From contig JAAOMT010000657.1 of the NCBI GenBank assembly GCA_016748015.1, positions 97,271-161,270 on the forward strand: DNA of 64,000 nt, in the 5' to 3' direction. The translations under genes and the position numbers were made by a program. Numbering within the stretch: the first letter of the stretch is position 1; each line of letters starts with the position of its first letter. The DNA comes from Geosiphon pyriformis. Its lineage: Eukaryota; Glomeromycota; Glomeromycetes; Archaeosporales; Geosiphonaceae. Positions 19,815 to 31,734 of the stretch are shown one piece after another. The notes under the pieces were generated by a model. It was not told where the DNA came from. It searched no databases and worked only from the letters and a program-made list of their open reading frames with translations.

Positions 19815-21956
19815 ATGACCACGATTAGAGCTAAGAGTAAAAAAGTTTCAAACATTACTTTTCCTATTGTAACTAATAAAGTTTCAACATGAGAGGGTCT
19901 TTCTGTTATTGAAGCAGCTAGACAAAACGTTCTGGCTACATTTCCTTTAAAAAACACTAGCAAAAAGCTGCCTTTAACAGCTTCTGGTTCATTTTTTTCT
20001 CCTCTGGCTGGAAGTTCTTCTCCAGTCAAAGTTTCTTCAAAAAGGCACACTCAGGTTAGTCCCAGTGTTGTTTCTACCATTTCAAAAAGCCCAAAAATTT
20101 TTAATAACAGACCAGTCAACAAGTTGATCTTTTCTGCTCTTACCACTACTACTACTTCTACTATTACAACTGCTTCACAAATGGCCGCAAAAGCCAAAAA
20201 TTCCAAAAAACAGTAGTAGGCAGTCACAACTGCTATGATGACACTGAACTCCTTTGTGGTTCCAGATGAGATCTTAGAAAAGATCTTCACAGCAGCAGTT
20301 AGCTCTTTTCCTGATATGAATAGTAACAGCAATGGCACATCTCACAAGATAAGAAAAGATCAACCACAGGCTGTGTTGTCTAATGTAGTACTCTCTGGCA
20401 GATCTTCACCTGTCATAGTAGCAAAACAATCCATCACTCCAGATGATCTTAAAGATTGGGCTGATCAGATGGAAATGGAATTGACTGATCCTCCCCCAGT
20501 TTCTGACACTACTAATGGTGGTGCTTGGAAGAATGTGAATGGTCATCAAAGATTTTCTGGTTGGGTGGCCTCCAATCTTGTGTCTAATAGTACATTTAAG
20601 ATCAAAATGGCCCTGCTTAGTTCCTTGTTTCAGCTGCTGCCTGGTTGTATTGGGCTTAAGTCAGTTTCACAAGATGCTGTCAAGTTGTTTTGTGTGGAAT
20701 TTGCATCTCAAGAGAGTCTAAATGGTGCCATCAAAGTGGTCATTGGTGATGAAGTTTTTCTGACCACTTTTAAGATTGTGCAGTCTTCTGGTGTGGCCTC
20801 TGTATTTTTTCCTCCTATATCTGTTGCACTTCGCAATGTTCCCTTGGGTATCTTTCCTGATAACATCAAAGCTGCTCTTGGCATTTTTGGTGTTATCACT
20901 TCTGTTAAGTTAAAGCCAGCTGGCCTGTGGCAATATGCTGTGGTTCACTTCAAAGACGTTTCTTCTACTGCTGAGGCTCTCAAACACTGGTCTGTGCTGG
21001 TCAAAAAAGATAGTGTCAGAATTTTTCCTGTAGTTAACCAAAGAAAGGTTATTGCTTCAAGAGATGCATTTAATGCTAAGTTGGTTAATCTTCTCTTTGG
21101 TTGTACTGCCTTTGAGATTAGTGATTTGGTTTCCCAGGTTGGTGGCCAAACCTGTTTCATTTTCCAATTCCCTGATTTATACTGATGTCAACAGTTTGTT
21201 GTGATTACCTTCAATTCTCTGGAATTCTTGAACAATGCTGTGTTAAAAACTGGTACCTTGTGTGGTTGCCATATCTAGTGGGAGACTTCTGGATGCTGTC
21301 ACTGCTACAGGTGTTAAGGTTTGGATCATTTAGCTGTGGACTGCAAAGTGTCACCACCTCTTCCTCCCAAGTCTGGTCCCAACTCCACTGGTGGTTCCAA
21401 AGTTTTCAAGTCTTCATTTGTTGGAGCTAAGTCTTATGCCAAAGCTGTTGCTTTTGTGGTTTCTCCTGCTGCTGGTATAGATCCTGTTCTTGGTTTACCT
21501 CCCAAAGTTGTAGCACCCATGGCTCCTGGCGTTTCCCCTGTTCCAATTGCTGTTGTTGAATTCAGATTGGCTTCTATGGAATTCCATCTCAATGAGTTGG
21601 CATTGTTGGTTAAGTCTATAATTGAACCTGTTGGTTCTCTGGTTGTGCTGGTTACCAAACTGCTGTCTACTCTACCAGCTGTGGACATGACATTGAGAGA
21701 AAGTGTAGTGGATTTGGAAAGACAAGTTAAAGCTGTGGCTGTTGTGGCTTCTATGTTGAATAGAGACATTAAGTCCCTGACAAAAAAGTGTGATTGAATC
21801 TCCTTGGAAGATATATCTGATAATGATGATATGGATAATAACAATGATGAGGTTAAAGACTTTTCAGTCTATGATGACACCTTTGATATGATGATGCAAC
21901 TGTGGAAGGTTCAGCCTCCTAGTATCAAATCCAATCCTGATCAGACTGCTAAGTAG
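19815..21956 (+). pseudogene. NL2(+) ORF1-like protein (RRM-like, CCHC, coiled coil)
   Basis: A single frame of ~710 codons starting MTTIRAKSKKVSNITF 22 bp from the element start. In order: Ser/Thr-rich N-terminus, a middle domain (FSGWVASNLV, FKIKMALLSSLFQLLPG), an RRM-like region (NVPLGIFPDNIKAALGIFG, LWQYAVVHFKD), a second fold (KLVNLLFGCTAFEISDLV), a zinc-knuckle region, a probable coiled coil and an acidic C-terminus. The RRM-like part resembles LINE-C' ORF1. Stops at ~19890, two adjacent TAGs at 20215-20220, 21183, ~21277 and ~21316; the largest open piece is 20235-21185. Probably an RNA-binding particle protein. Confidence 0.82.
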
Positions 21957-21997
21957 ATGAGTGGTATGGTTAAGAATAATCATTAGCTTGTTAGCAT

Positions 21998-22684
21998 TGT
22001 TACAGTTGAAACTCATAGTTTTTATTAGTTATCACATGTATTAGCCACTGATATCATATAATTAGCCAACCTATTTTTAGATAGTAATCATTGACCTGAT
22101 CAATGACCTGACCATTGACCTGATCATTAATCTGATTATTGACCTGGTCATTGACCACTTTTCATAGCTATATAAGCAATAAGTCTCTTAGCTGTAGAAA
22201 TGTATGTTTCCAACAATCAAAGAAATATAATAAAACAACTTTCATCTCAAACATTCTCTTATCGCTAAATTTTCCTTTTCCTACCTTCAAGTATCTGAAC
22301 ATCTTTTGGATAAAAGATTTCTTGTTGGTGTTTATCTGCCTTTTCCTGAAATGATTAAACAAAGTATTTGAAGATTATTGAATAAATGTGACTGAAGAGC
22401 ACATCTGATACTTGATATTAAATTCAAAGAGCACTGACATGAGGCATAGAATTATACCAAGTGTGATAATTTGTTGATAATATGGACTATCCCTCTACCT
22501 TCAGATTCCCTGGTTACCTTTGAAAAGTATAGCGACTGAGATATTTTATGAGACTGATCTCGCACATTGAATCCATACTCATTCAATTCACTCTTTAAAA
22601 TTGAATTCCCCTTTGATTATTTTCATCACTTTACAATCCTGTTCTCCCTTACTATCCGTTAGCTTGTTACTCCAACCCATAACA
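21998..22684 (+). repeat. 5' LTR of copy G (687 bp)
   Basis: TGTTACAGTTGAAAC to CCCATAACA. Six 12-bp units at 22085-22156, then the TATA-like TATATAA at 22169-22175, 12 bp further on. Confidence 0.95.
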
Positions 22685-22690
22685 TAAAAA

Positions 22691-22707
22691 TGGTGCTCCC
22701 TGTGAGG
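22691..22707 (+). promoter_or_regulatory. tRNA primer-binding site of copy G
   Basis: TGGTGCTCCCTGTGAGG, 6 nt after the LTR end (spacer TAAAAA). Identical to copy A. Confidence 0.75.
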
Positions 22708-22736
22708 TTGTCAAAATTCACTTATTTCCTCATTGT

Positions 22737-24256
22737 ATGAGTAATTATTCATATCTGCCACAGCAATCAGAAGAACACTTTGCAGTACATAACAGAAATG
22801 ATCTAGACTTTATTGAACTCAATCCCTTGCCCTCCTGCTTGATCTGCTTTCCCCTTGAAGAACAATCTAGTAGACAATTCCAAGACTTTTGAAACTGGTT
22901 CCTGAATGAGCATATACAACTTATTACTTATTTTGAAGACAACTTTGAAGAAAAAAATAATAGCATCAATCAGCTTTTATACTCCACAACTTTCACACAA
23001 CAGCCCCCTGATTTCAAATATCTGAATCACCAAATACACATTTGGGTTGCTGCTCACCAATCAACTATAACTTCCCTTGAAACAGAAGAAGAAAGTTACC
23101 AAACTGCTCCTATTTTTGATCTCTTTTTAAGTGAATCAGAACATTTCACTCAAACAGTAATCCCTGAACCAATGGTCCAAGACCCCATGCAAGCAAACAT
23201 TCTGGCCGCCCTCCAAGGCATACAAACTGCTTTGGGGCAAAGAAACAACACCCCATTACCCCTATTCAGAGGTGATGCCCAAGATCCAATTGAATGGTTG
23301 GACGATTTTGAAAGAGCAGCCACTGCAAACCAGTATGATGATGAATACAAGTTCCAAATTGTTGGTGGCTACCTTCAAGACTCCTCTGCTACCTGGTTTT
23401 CACAAGAAACCAATGCTGGTGCTTAACAAAGAATTGTTAGATAGACTCCAGCAAATATTGGAGAAAACAATACCTCTTTCACTACCTGGTTTGAAAACAA
23501 ATTCAGAACCCCCATCTTAATATCCAAATGGCATATGGAATTAGAAAGAAGAACCCAAGGTCCTGGTGAAGTTGTGACCGAATATGCCAAAGCAATCAGA
23601 AAACTCATCAAGCATGTAGACTCTGGTAGAAACTGGACTGAAGAGCAAAAGATCCACTCCTTCACAAAAGAATTGAGAACTGATTTATCATATGCTCTTT
23701 GGCCTCTTTTGGCTTTAAAAGATAATCCCACCATGGATATAGCCATTGAACTCGCCCAAAGAATTGAAGACAATCAAAGAATGCATTTGGGATCCACACT
23801 TCCAGTTTTTGCTCCTGCTCCTGTTATGGCTCCTACTCCTCAAATGGCCACTACTTTTTTTACTGCCCAGACACAAGATCCAAATGAACAATTAATAGAT
23901 AGACTTACAGCAAATCTTGCTTGGCTATTAGAACCATTAGCCCAAGCAGTCAGAGATAACCAGCAACCACAAAGACCCAGATTTGAAAACCGTTTTAATC
24001 AGCCCCAGCAACCCCCTTACCAAAGACAGCAAAATCATGGCCCTCCTGTGTGTTATAGATGTGAATTAACTGGACATTTCTCCAGAGATTGCAACAATCC
24101 TCCTTTGCCTCCTCCAGTTCCTAGAAACAATGACAACCAGAACAACAGAATCAATAACAACAATGCCCCCAATCAAAGACCTAATTATGCCAATATCAAT
24201 TTCTTTGGAGAGGATCCCTAGTTGAAGCCACAGTTTACCAGCCTTTAAACTGGTAG
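22737..24256 (+). pseudogene. gag: gag of copy G
   Basis: ATG at 22737 (MSNYSYLPQQSEEHF). TGG-to-TGA near 22891 and a deletion near 22915 break the N-terminal third. CAA-to-TAA (~23424) and TGG-to-TAG (~23442) break the start of the capsid core. From 23535 the capsid core, linker (APAPVMAPTPQM) and CCHC knuckle (CYRCELTGHFSRDC, with Glu replacing Gly) are open. A missing C near 24215 ends the frame early at 24221. The family stop after QPLNW is at 24254-24256. Confidence 0.9.
24244..24250 (+). promoter_or_regulatory. -1 frameshift heptamer TTTAAAC, copy G
   Basis: Same position relative to gag stop and pol as in A, B, E and K. A hairpin with CACCT pairing to GGGTG follows; the changed base is tolerated as a G-T pair. 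Confidence 0.8.
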
Positions 24257-26904
24257 GCACACCTCTAAAGGGTGAGAGTGCAAGCCAACCAAAAGAAAAC
24301 CCCTTTTATGCTTTTAACTTAACTGATGATGACCATGACATAGATGAACTAGCAATTAACACCTCAGAATCAACAAGGAAGAAGAAGAAAGCCAAGGTTG
24401 ATTTCATTTTAGATCCAAATAAACCATTCACATCAACTGCTGATAATAATGAGCCACCAAAGGCTAAAGTTTTTAAGAATCCTCCAAAGTTGAAACCCCC
24501 AGAAATAGTACAAAAATCTGGTCCTTATTCTGTTGTCAAAGATCTCATGGAAACTCCTGCACACATTACTTTTGACCAACTAATGACCCACCCACAATTC
24601 AGAAAAGATCTCCACAAATCTCTAATTCCTAAGAAAAAAACACCAAAAACCAATAAACGCCTTTGCCAAGCTGGACTTGCTGACAACAGCAATGTCACCC
24701 CATTAATTTGTAAAGCCCAAGTGGCTGGCTATTTCATTGACTTGATCCTGGACAGTGGATCATCTGTTAGCGTCATTGCCAAACACTTTTTGGAAGCAAT
24801 TGGGAGAAAAATTGATGAACCTTCCACCTGACCAATGACCAATATACATGGTGACAAGAAGAAAGGTCTGGGCATAGCCAAAGCTGTTCCTGTCCGTATC
24901 AATGGCATCAGCATTGAAACTGACATGGAAGTTTCTGAAGCCAAGGAATACAATATTATTGTTGGAAATAAATGGCTCAAGAAAGCCAAAGCATTACTTG
25001 ACTATAAACTTTGTAAGCTAACTATCAGATGTAGTGAGAAGCCTATTGTGGTTAAGTGTTGCCACTGGACAATCCCTCCAACACTAAAACAGAATCAGGA
25101 AGAAAAACAATCAGAGGAATCAGATGATAAAGAAAGTGATAATGAAGAAGAACAAGAGGAACAAGAAGAAACTGCTGAACTTGCCTATACCACCTTCATC
25201 AGCAATGGCAAGCCACTGGACAATGTCAAAGCTGACAGAGAAGGAATCATTGTAAATGGCAAGCTGATCTGCTGGCCCTACTATGATATCCTAAGAAAAA
25301 CTTTTGACCAAAAGCCTAGCAAGAAAGCCAAGTACCATTATTGGTGGCATGGTCCTTATGCCCAGTGCTGGTGCAAATCCTGCCTGATCTATTACAAAGA
25401 TTGGGAACCAATCAGTTTAATACCAAGAGAAGAATTAAAAGAAGTACAGAAGTCCTTTGAAAATGAACCACCTGAAATCCAATTATTAGTTGTAGAACAA
25501 AGAGAACTCTCCCCAGAAGAAAGAAAGATAGACATTAAAAATCTGTTGGCTAGAAATAGCCCAGTTATCTCAAAAGAAGGTGATACCTCAGGACGAACTC
25601 ATGTGATACAACACACCATCACCACCAGAGAAACTTGCCCCATCCATTTGAAACCATATTAATCCAATTAGCACAATGATGAATTCATCAAGAAAGAGAT
25701 AAACCAGATGAAAAAACTTGGATTCATACAAGAAACCAAGAGTGAATGGGCTTTTCCAGTTGTAGTGGTATCCAAGAAAGGTGGAACCCTACATTTCTGT
25801 GTTGACTACCACCAATTAAATGCCATCACTGAAAGAGACATGTACCCACTTTCCAAGATTAATGCAATGCTGGACCAATTTAAAGATGCTGCTTTCTTTT
25901 CAACCATTGATCTAACTGCTGGATTCTGGCAAGTAGAGATGGATCCAGAAAGCCGGAAGAAAACTGCCTTTATCACCAAGTATGATACCTATGAATTCAC
26001 AGTTGTGCCTTTTGGTCTCACTAATGCCTCTCCCATCTTTCAATGCTTAATGGATAAAGTATTTGAATCAGTGAAAGAAAACTTTGTTTTGGTCTATCTG
26101 GACAATATAATGGTATACTCAAAAACCTGGGATGAACATCTTGTACATTTGCAAAAGGTTTTTGATCTTCTCAGAAATGCAGGTCTCAAGATCAACCTAA
26201 TCAAATCTTTCTTTGGAAGACAATCCACCCAATTCTTTGGTCATTTTATCACAAAAGATGGAATCTTTCCTGACCCAGCTAAGGTTGAAAAAGTCCAGAA
26301 CATTAGACAACCAATGAATGTTTATGAACCATGCTCTTTCCTTGGTTTGGCTTCCTATTATCACAAATTTGTTAAGAATTTCTCCAAAATAGCTGCTCCA
26401 CTTAATCAGCTACTCAGGAAAAATGTCAACTACCATTGGGGCACACACCAACAAAAAGCTTTTGAAACTCTAAAGGAAAAACTAGTTACTGAACCAATTC
26501 TGAAGCAACCTGATCTAGATCAACCTTTCATCCTCTATACTGATGCATCTGGCTATGAACTTGGAGCTGTTCTATCCCAGAAAAATGAAGATGGCAAAGA
26601 ACATGCCATAGCATATGCCAGTAGAACTCTCTCACCAGCAGAGCAGAACTACTCAGTGACTGAACAATAATGCCTGGCAGTAGTATGGGCTACTAGTTAT
26701 TGGAACAAATATCTTCTTGGTGCCAAATTCCTGGTAGTAACAGATCACCAAGCTTTGGTTTGGTTACACAACAAAAAGAAGCTGGAACATAAAAGAATAA
26801 CTCACTGAATACTCCACTTGGATGAATTTGACTATGATATTCAACATTGCAAAAGAGCACATCATCAAAACACTGATGCTCTCTCTAGACTTACCATTCA
26901 GTGA
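24251..26904 (+). pseudogene. Protease, Cys-rich segment, RT and RNase H of copy G
   Basis: One frame from the frameshift site to the RNase H end, which shows the normal organisation. Protease LILDSGSSVSVIAKHFL; acidic region; Cys-rich segment with a short deletion (CAQCWCKSC, joining the two Cys clusters); RT from LGFIQETKSEWAFP through FSTIDLTAGFWQVE to YLDN (Asp lost, GAT to AAT); RNase H YTDASGYELG, then TAA directly after EQ where the catalytic QE is expected. Stops at ~24829 (CGA to TGA), 25661 and 26668. The open pieces are 24490-24831, 24835-25662 and 25708-26670. Confidence 0.93.
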
Positions 26905-27013
26905 CAATACAACTACCTCAAACCAAACCAACCTAATTATTAGTAATTCTCTCACAACCAAACACGATAATGGACTTGGACAACTACTCTGTCTTAATAG
27001 AATTTTTGGGTAA
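26822..27013 (+). other. 63-codon bridge ORF (copy G)
   Basis: Same length and register as in A, B and E (MNLTMIF...NRIFG), between the TGA that ends RNase H and the integrase ATG. Confidence 0.4.
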
Positions 27014-28259
27014 AGGACAATACCCACCAGAATACAATTGACAGCAAAGAAAACATTTGTGCAAACAATCAAATTTCTATTTGATGCACCAAAACTAACT
27101 ATACAAAAGAAACAGAAAAGATTTTGACCACCCCCAGAGAGTCATAAGATTTGAAGAAAGAAAAATTGTGATCTACAATATGCACACTGATCCATTAGCT
27201 GGACACTTTGGAAAAACAAAAACAATTCAGAAAACCTTAGCTCGCTATTATTGGCTGAGTACATCAAAACTTGTGATATCTGCCAAAGAAGAGGAAAACC
27301 CAATTGCAAAGAAAACATCCATCCAATCTCTGTTGGCCAACCCTTTGACAGAATTGGTATAGATGTTGTTGGACCATTAACAATAACTTCTGATGGCAAC
27401 AGATACATTATCACAGCTACTGACTATCTTACAAAGTGGGTAGAAGCAAGAGCCACCCCAGATCAAACAGCAGTTTCCATTGCTAATTTCATTTATGAAG
27501 ATATCATTTGTTGCCATGGCTGCCCCAAAAAACTTTTATCTGATAGAGGAAGAGCTTTTCTCAGTACACTGGTTGAAGAACTTTGTAGAAAAATGGGAAT
27601 ATGTCACAAACTTTTCTCCCCTTATCACCTCCAAACAAATGGCCTAGTGAAACGTTTTAATAGAACACTGTGAAACCTTAGCCAAAACAAGTGAAGAAAC
27701 AAACTTATGGAACAAAGTACTGCCTTCAGCTTTGTTTGCTTATAGAACTGTAAATCATAACATAACAAGTTATGATTCTTTTTATCTGCTCTATGGACGA
27801 ATGACAACACTACCAATAGAAATTGGTATTGAGACAATACCCTTTGAAGAGATCACAATAGGAAATTACAAAGACATTTTGCAAAGGAGACTTGGTACCA
27901 TTCTTGACTTATTTGTAGAAGCATGAATAATTGTCTTTGAAAAGGTAAAACAGTTCCAAGAAAAGCTTAAAAAGAAGAAAACTTATAAAACACTTTCTTT
28001 AAGTGTTGGTGACTTAGTTTTGGAATACTGCTCAGACAGAGACAATGTCTATGGTGATAAATTCTCTAGCCGGTGGAAAGGTCTCTTTATAGTCAACAAA
28101 GTTTTGAAAAATGGTTCTTATATTCTTCAAGATCAATCCGGAACAATCTTTAATGATCATTCTGTTCATGGCACGTGACTTAAGAAATATCACAAATGAC
28201 CTGATTGGTTACCAGTTGTGGTAATACCAACCCAAATGATTAGCAAAAACCAAGTATAA
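26970..28259 (+). pseudogene. Integrase of copy G
   Basis: Starts at the ATG of MDLDNYSVLIEFLGKGQ. A TGA and TAA occur in the leader. A deletion near 27255 shifts the frame inside the zinc finger; the remainder (27251-27673) has CDICQ, IDVVGP, LSDRGRAF and LVKRFNRTL (Glu replaced by Lys). A 2-bp loss near 27672 shifts it again. After the core the LVEA stop is TGA in this copy. The GPY/F module and PDWLPVV tail are readable with TGA before PDW. Confidence 0.88.
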
Positions 28260-28957
28260 ATAAATGCACCATTTCCAAAACAGGGGTATCTTCAATCAAC
28301 ATAAACAATTATTTTCTGGATTAAAACATTCAAAATGCTTTCTATATTCTTCATAAGTATTGGATTAAAAACTATTCAAATGCTACTCTGACCATTAGAA
28401 AACAAATTACAATAACTGACAACAGTGGAACACATACTGTTATCAGACCAAAGAAAACAACTACCAGAAGAGAAAGAATTGGTAGCAAAATGGATAAGTA
28501 TCTGTTGGAAAGCATAACAGCAGCAATACTTGTATCTTCCACCACAATTGGAAAAATGATTAAAGAAATCTTGCCCATAGACAAAAACTTGTCATATGGA
28601 AGACAACTAGAGCTCTATGGTTGCCTTAGTGAAATCATAGAAGACATGAAGCTCATAAAGAAAACAACTTCTGAGATACAAGTGGAAATTTTGGGCATTA
28701 TACAGTTGGATGTCCCAAAAGTTTTGACCATTGCCAGAAGAGCCAAAACTTTTATACAAAGGTTTGGTTTTTTGAATACAAAGCTCATTTTGCCTCAAGT
28801 ACTATACACTTTATCCACAAAAGACTTTAACAAACTAGTTAGTTTTGAGTTAGATAAAACCCTTCAATTAGAATATCTCATAAATAGTTTGATTTCACCA
28901 GAGCTCAATCTCTTTGGAGAGGATGATATTATGGTTGAAACTCATAGTTTTTATTAG
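28205..28957 (+). pseudogene. ORF3 of copy G
   Basis: One frame interrupted by TAA in the YFLDQN segment. The C-terminal 155 codons (28490-28957) are fully open from MDKYLLESITAAIL to VETHSFY and the TAG inside the LTR. The segment has KNLSYGRQLELYG, KKTTSEIQVEILG and LIQRFG-like parts. Confidence 0.78.
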
Positions 28958-29613
28958 TTATCACATAAATTAGCCACTGATGTTATATAATTAGCCAACC
29001 TATTTTTAGATAGTAATCATTGACCTGATCAATGATCTGACCGTTGACCTGATCATTGACCTGATCATTGACCTGGTTGTTGACCATTTTTTAAAGCTAT
29101 ATAAGCAATGAGTCTCTTAGCTGTAGAAATGTATGTTCCCAACAATCAAAGAAATATAATAAAACAACTTTCATCTCAAACATTCTCTTATTGCTAAATT
29201 TTTTTTTCTCTACCTTCAAGTATCTGAACATTTTTTGAATAAAAGATCTCTTGTTGGTGTTTATCTACCTTTTCCTGAAATGATTAAACAAAGTATTTGA
29301 ATATTATTGAATAAACGTGACTGAAGAGCACATCTGATACTTGATATTGAATTCTAAGAGCACCAACATGAGACATAGAATTATACCAAGTGTGATCATT
29401 TGTTGACAGTACAGACTATCCCTCTACCTTTAGATCCTCTGGTTACCTTTGAAAAGTATAGTGACTGAAATATTTTATGAGACTGATCTCACACATTGAA
29501 TCCATACTCATTCAATTTGCTCTTTAAAGTTGAATTCCCCTTTGATTATTTCCATCACCCTACAATCCTGTTCTCTCTTGCTATCCGTTAGCTTGTTACT
29601 CCAACCCATAACA
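28927..29613 (+). repeat. 3' LTR of copy G (687 bp)
   Basis: Starts TATTATGGTTGAAAC after GGAGAGGATGA (likely polypurine tract), six 12-bp units (29014-29085), ends CCCATAACA followed by GCAT. Confidence 0.95.
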
Positions 29614-29819
29614 GCATTATAGATAAAATGTATGAGTTCGATATGTTCAATACATTAGGTAGCAAAGGTAATACTAGCATGTAGTTAGAGCTTTCCACTT
29701 GTGGTTAGCTGCATCTTGTGATTTTGTATTATTGGGTGAGCTGGCTTTATGAAACCACCACATTACTGTGGACTTAACTAATAAATGACCAGCATGGCTA
29801 CACATTAACAAAAAAAAAA
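29614..29819 (+). other. NL2(+) 3' tail and poly(A)
   Basis: Resumes NL2(+) after copy G. Noncoding tail with TATTATTGGGTGAGCTGGC and CAGCATGGCTACACATTAAC followed by A10. Closely similar to the LINE-C and LINE-C' tails. Confidence 0.85.
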
Positions 29820-30480
29820 GTTATTGTTAAAGATCCAACAACATCTATACCAATTCTGTTAAATAGTTAACCAACAGAAATTGAATGGATATTTTCTTTG
29901 TGATTGGATTTACCTCTTTTTTAACAGATGTTACAGGTTTTAATGTATTCAGCAATGTCTTTTCTCAAGGTAGGCCAATAATAGTGAGCTAAAGTTTTCT
30001 GAATTGTTTTTGTTTTTCCAAAGTGTCCAGCTAATGGGTCAGTGTGTATGTTGTATATTACAATTTTTCTTTCTTCAAATCTGATAACTCTTTGGGAGCA
30101 GTTAGAATCTTTTTTGTTTCTTTTATATAACTTGTTTTGGTGGATCAAATAGAAATTTGATTGTTTGCACAAATGTTCCCTTTGCTGTCAAGTGTATTCT
30201 GGTGGGTATTGTTCTTTACCCAAAAATTTCATTAAGGCAAAATTGTTTTCCAAGTCCATTATCATGTTTGTCAAAAAGGGAGTTACTAATAATTAAGTTG
30301 GTTTGGTTTGAGAAACTTGTACTATTACTGGATAGTAAGTCTAAAGAGAGTGTTGGCATTTTGATGATTTGCTCCTTTGTAGTGTTGAATATTATAGTCA
30401 AATTTGTCCAAATGGTGTATCCAGTAAGTTATTCATTTGTTTTCTAGCTTTTTTTTATTGCACAGCCAAATCAAGGCTTG
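29820..30480 (-). mobile_element. Gyp copy F, fragment 2 (integrase N-terminus, bridge, end of RNase H)
   Basis: Continues fragment 1 across NL2(+). It starts with the repeated GTTATTGTTAAA and ends with CAAATCAAGGCTTG (30467-30480), which is repeated at 48777-48790 across LINE-C'. Confidence 0.9.
29832..30480 (-). pseudogene. Integrase N-terminus and RNase H C-terminus of copy F
   Basis: The integrase leader and zinc finger (HTDPLAGHFGKTKTIQKTL...YIKTCNIC) are open at 29921-30172. Upstream lie the bridge ORF (30216-30401, MTIIFN...NEIFG) and the last codons of RNase H. The catalytic core is in fragment 1. The organisation of three successive frames is the same as in the other copies, although F is the most diverged of the left-hand copies. 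Confidence 0.82.
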
Positions 30481-30621
30481 TTTTTTTTTTTTGTTAATGT
30501 GTAGCCACACTGGTCTTTTATTAGTTTAGCCACACTTAAAAAGCATGACCTTTTCATAAAGCCAACTCACCCAATAATCTAAATTACAAGATGTGGCTAA
30601 CCACTAAGTGGTTATGCCTAA
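30481..30621 (-). other. LINE-C' 3' tail and poly(A)
   Basis: T12 on the plus strand (30481-30492) is the poly(A). The tail matches LINE-C and the NL2 tails. Confidence 0.85.
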
Positions 30622-31483
30622 CTACATGCTAATATAACCAAAAAATCTATGGGGTATCACACTATTACACAAAGTACTCCTACCACAAAAAACATTAGTC
30701 AGTATACCATTACACTGTATAAAAACATTATCTATTTTGACTATGAGTTTGCTGTTATCTTTACCACTATTCCTTGAAGTGCTATGTATACTGGAACCAC
30801 CAGTTGGATTTCTCTTGACCCTATTATCAATATCCATTGTTTTTTCCCATTCAGTTTGCAATTTGCAATGTTCTCCCCACAATCTATTCCTTGCTTGAGT
30901 AACTGTCCATTTACACACCTTAATTAATACATTATTGCTAGTTCTTAGGTCAATGTCAGAAAAAGCATTGATCCTTCCAAATTGCTTATTGATCAGTCTT
31001 TTACATAGCAGATCTATGTTAAATGTTTACATGATGTATTCATTAGACAGTACAATCTTCTCATCAGTATTATGGGCTTCACGTCCCCTTCTTACAGCCT
31101 CTAAAAGACATTGTATCCACTTATCTTTTACATCATCAATCAGTGTCTTGCCCTCTTGGGTATTCAGAGAGCATTTCCAAAAGTGCCAATTGGTTTCCAC
31201 TTCCCTGTGACATGTTTTGCAAAAATTATTCAGGTATACATGGAAACGTCTGTTGTATAGCACCTCTGCTATTGGCAGCATGTTGTGAAATGATTTCATA
31301 ATAAATGTGTGCATTGCTGAAGAACCAGCTGAGGTGAAGCCAGATGACATCTTTCTATCCCAGTTCCAAATCTTAGTTGTGCATATCCAGTCTATATCTT
31401 GGTCTAAAGATCCTATTGTCTCTTGAACTTTGTTGTTGCCTATCCAGTCTAAAGCTGATTGTAGACTAGCCTGTTTGTTCCAA
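30622..31483 (-). pseudogene. LINE-C' ORF2, C-terminal part with zinc knuckle
   Basis: Follows the NL2(-) insertion. Contains the segment MSSGFTSAGSSAMHTFIMKS and the CX2CX8HX3C knuckle (CKTCHREVETNWHFWKC), typical of the LINE C-terminus and likely involved in RNA binding. Ends HRFFGYISM. Stops near 31027 and 30921 split it into 31027-31350 and 30622-30918. Confidence 0.85.
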
Positions 31484-31734
31484 TTTTTTTTTTTTTTTTT
31501 TTTGTTAACATGTAGCCACGCCAGTCATTTATTAGTTATTCCACAGTAATGTGGTAGTTTCATAAAGCCAGCTCACCCAATAATACATATTACAAGATGT
31601 GGCTAACCACAAGCAGAAAGCCCTAACTACACATTAGTACTACTTTTGCTACCTAATGTATTAAACATATCTAATTCATACATCTTACCCATAATGCATA
31701 CCAGTTCATGATTACTTTTAACAAGACTGCTCAT

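Larger units (their letters stand above)
21998..29613 (+). mobile_element. Ty3/gypsy LTR retrotransposon, Gyp copy G (complete structure)
   Basis: A 7.6-kb element with equal 687-bp LTRs, each with six 12-bp units, flanked by GCAT duplications (21994-21997 and 29614-29617) in the 3' region of NL2(+). Gag, protease-RT-RNase H in one frame, integrase and ORF3 are all present. It has stops and two or more indels, and the RT site is YLDN. Protease (DSGSS) and RNase H (YTDASG) motifs are intact. Confidence 0.95.
19793..29819 (+). mobile_element. NL2(+): ORF1-only non-LTR element (interrupted by Gyp copy G)
   Basis: Flanked by a 12-bp target duplication GTTATTGTTAAA (19781-19792 and 29820-29831). 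It begins with a very short 5' region and an ORF1-like gene, is interrupted by G at 21998-29613, and ends with a LINE-like tail and 10-A run (29810-29819). There is no endonuclease or RT. Its net length is ~2.4 kb, the same as NL2(-), so this is a defined element and not a random truncation: LINE truncation removes 5' ends, while here the 5' ORF is retained. Confidence 0.85.

Noticed and set aside
30481-30492. T12 run as a terminator
   Set aside because: It is the complement of the LINE-C' poly(A), next to the 14-bp target duplication.
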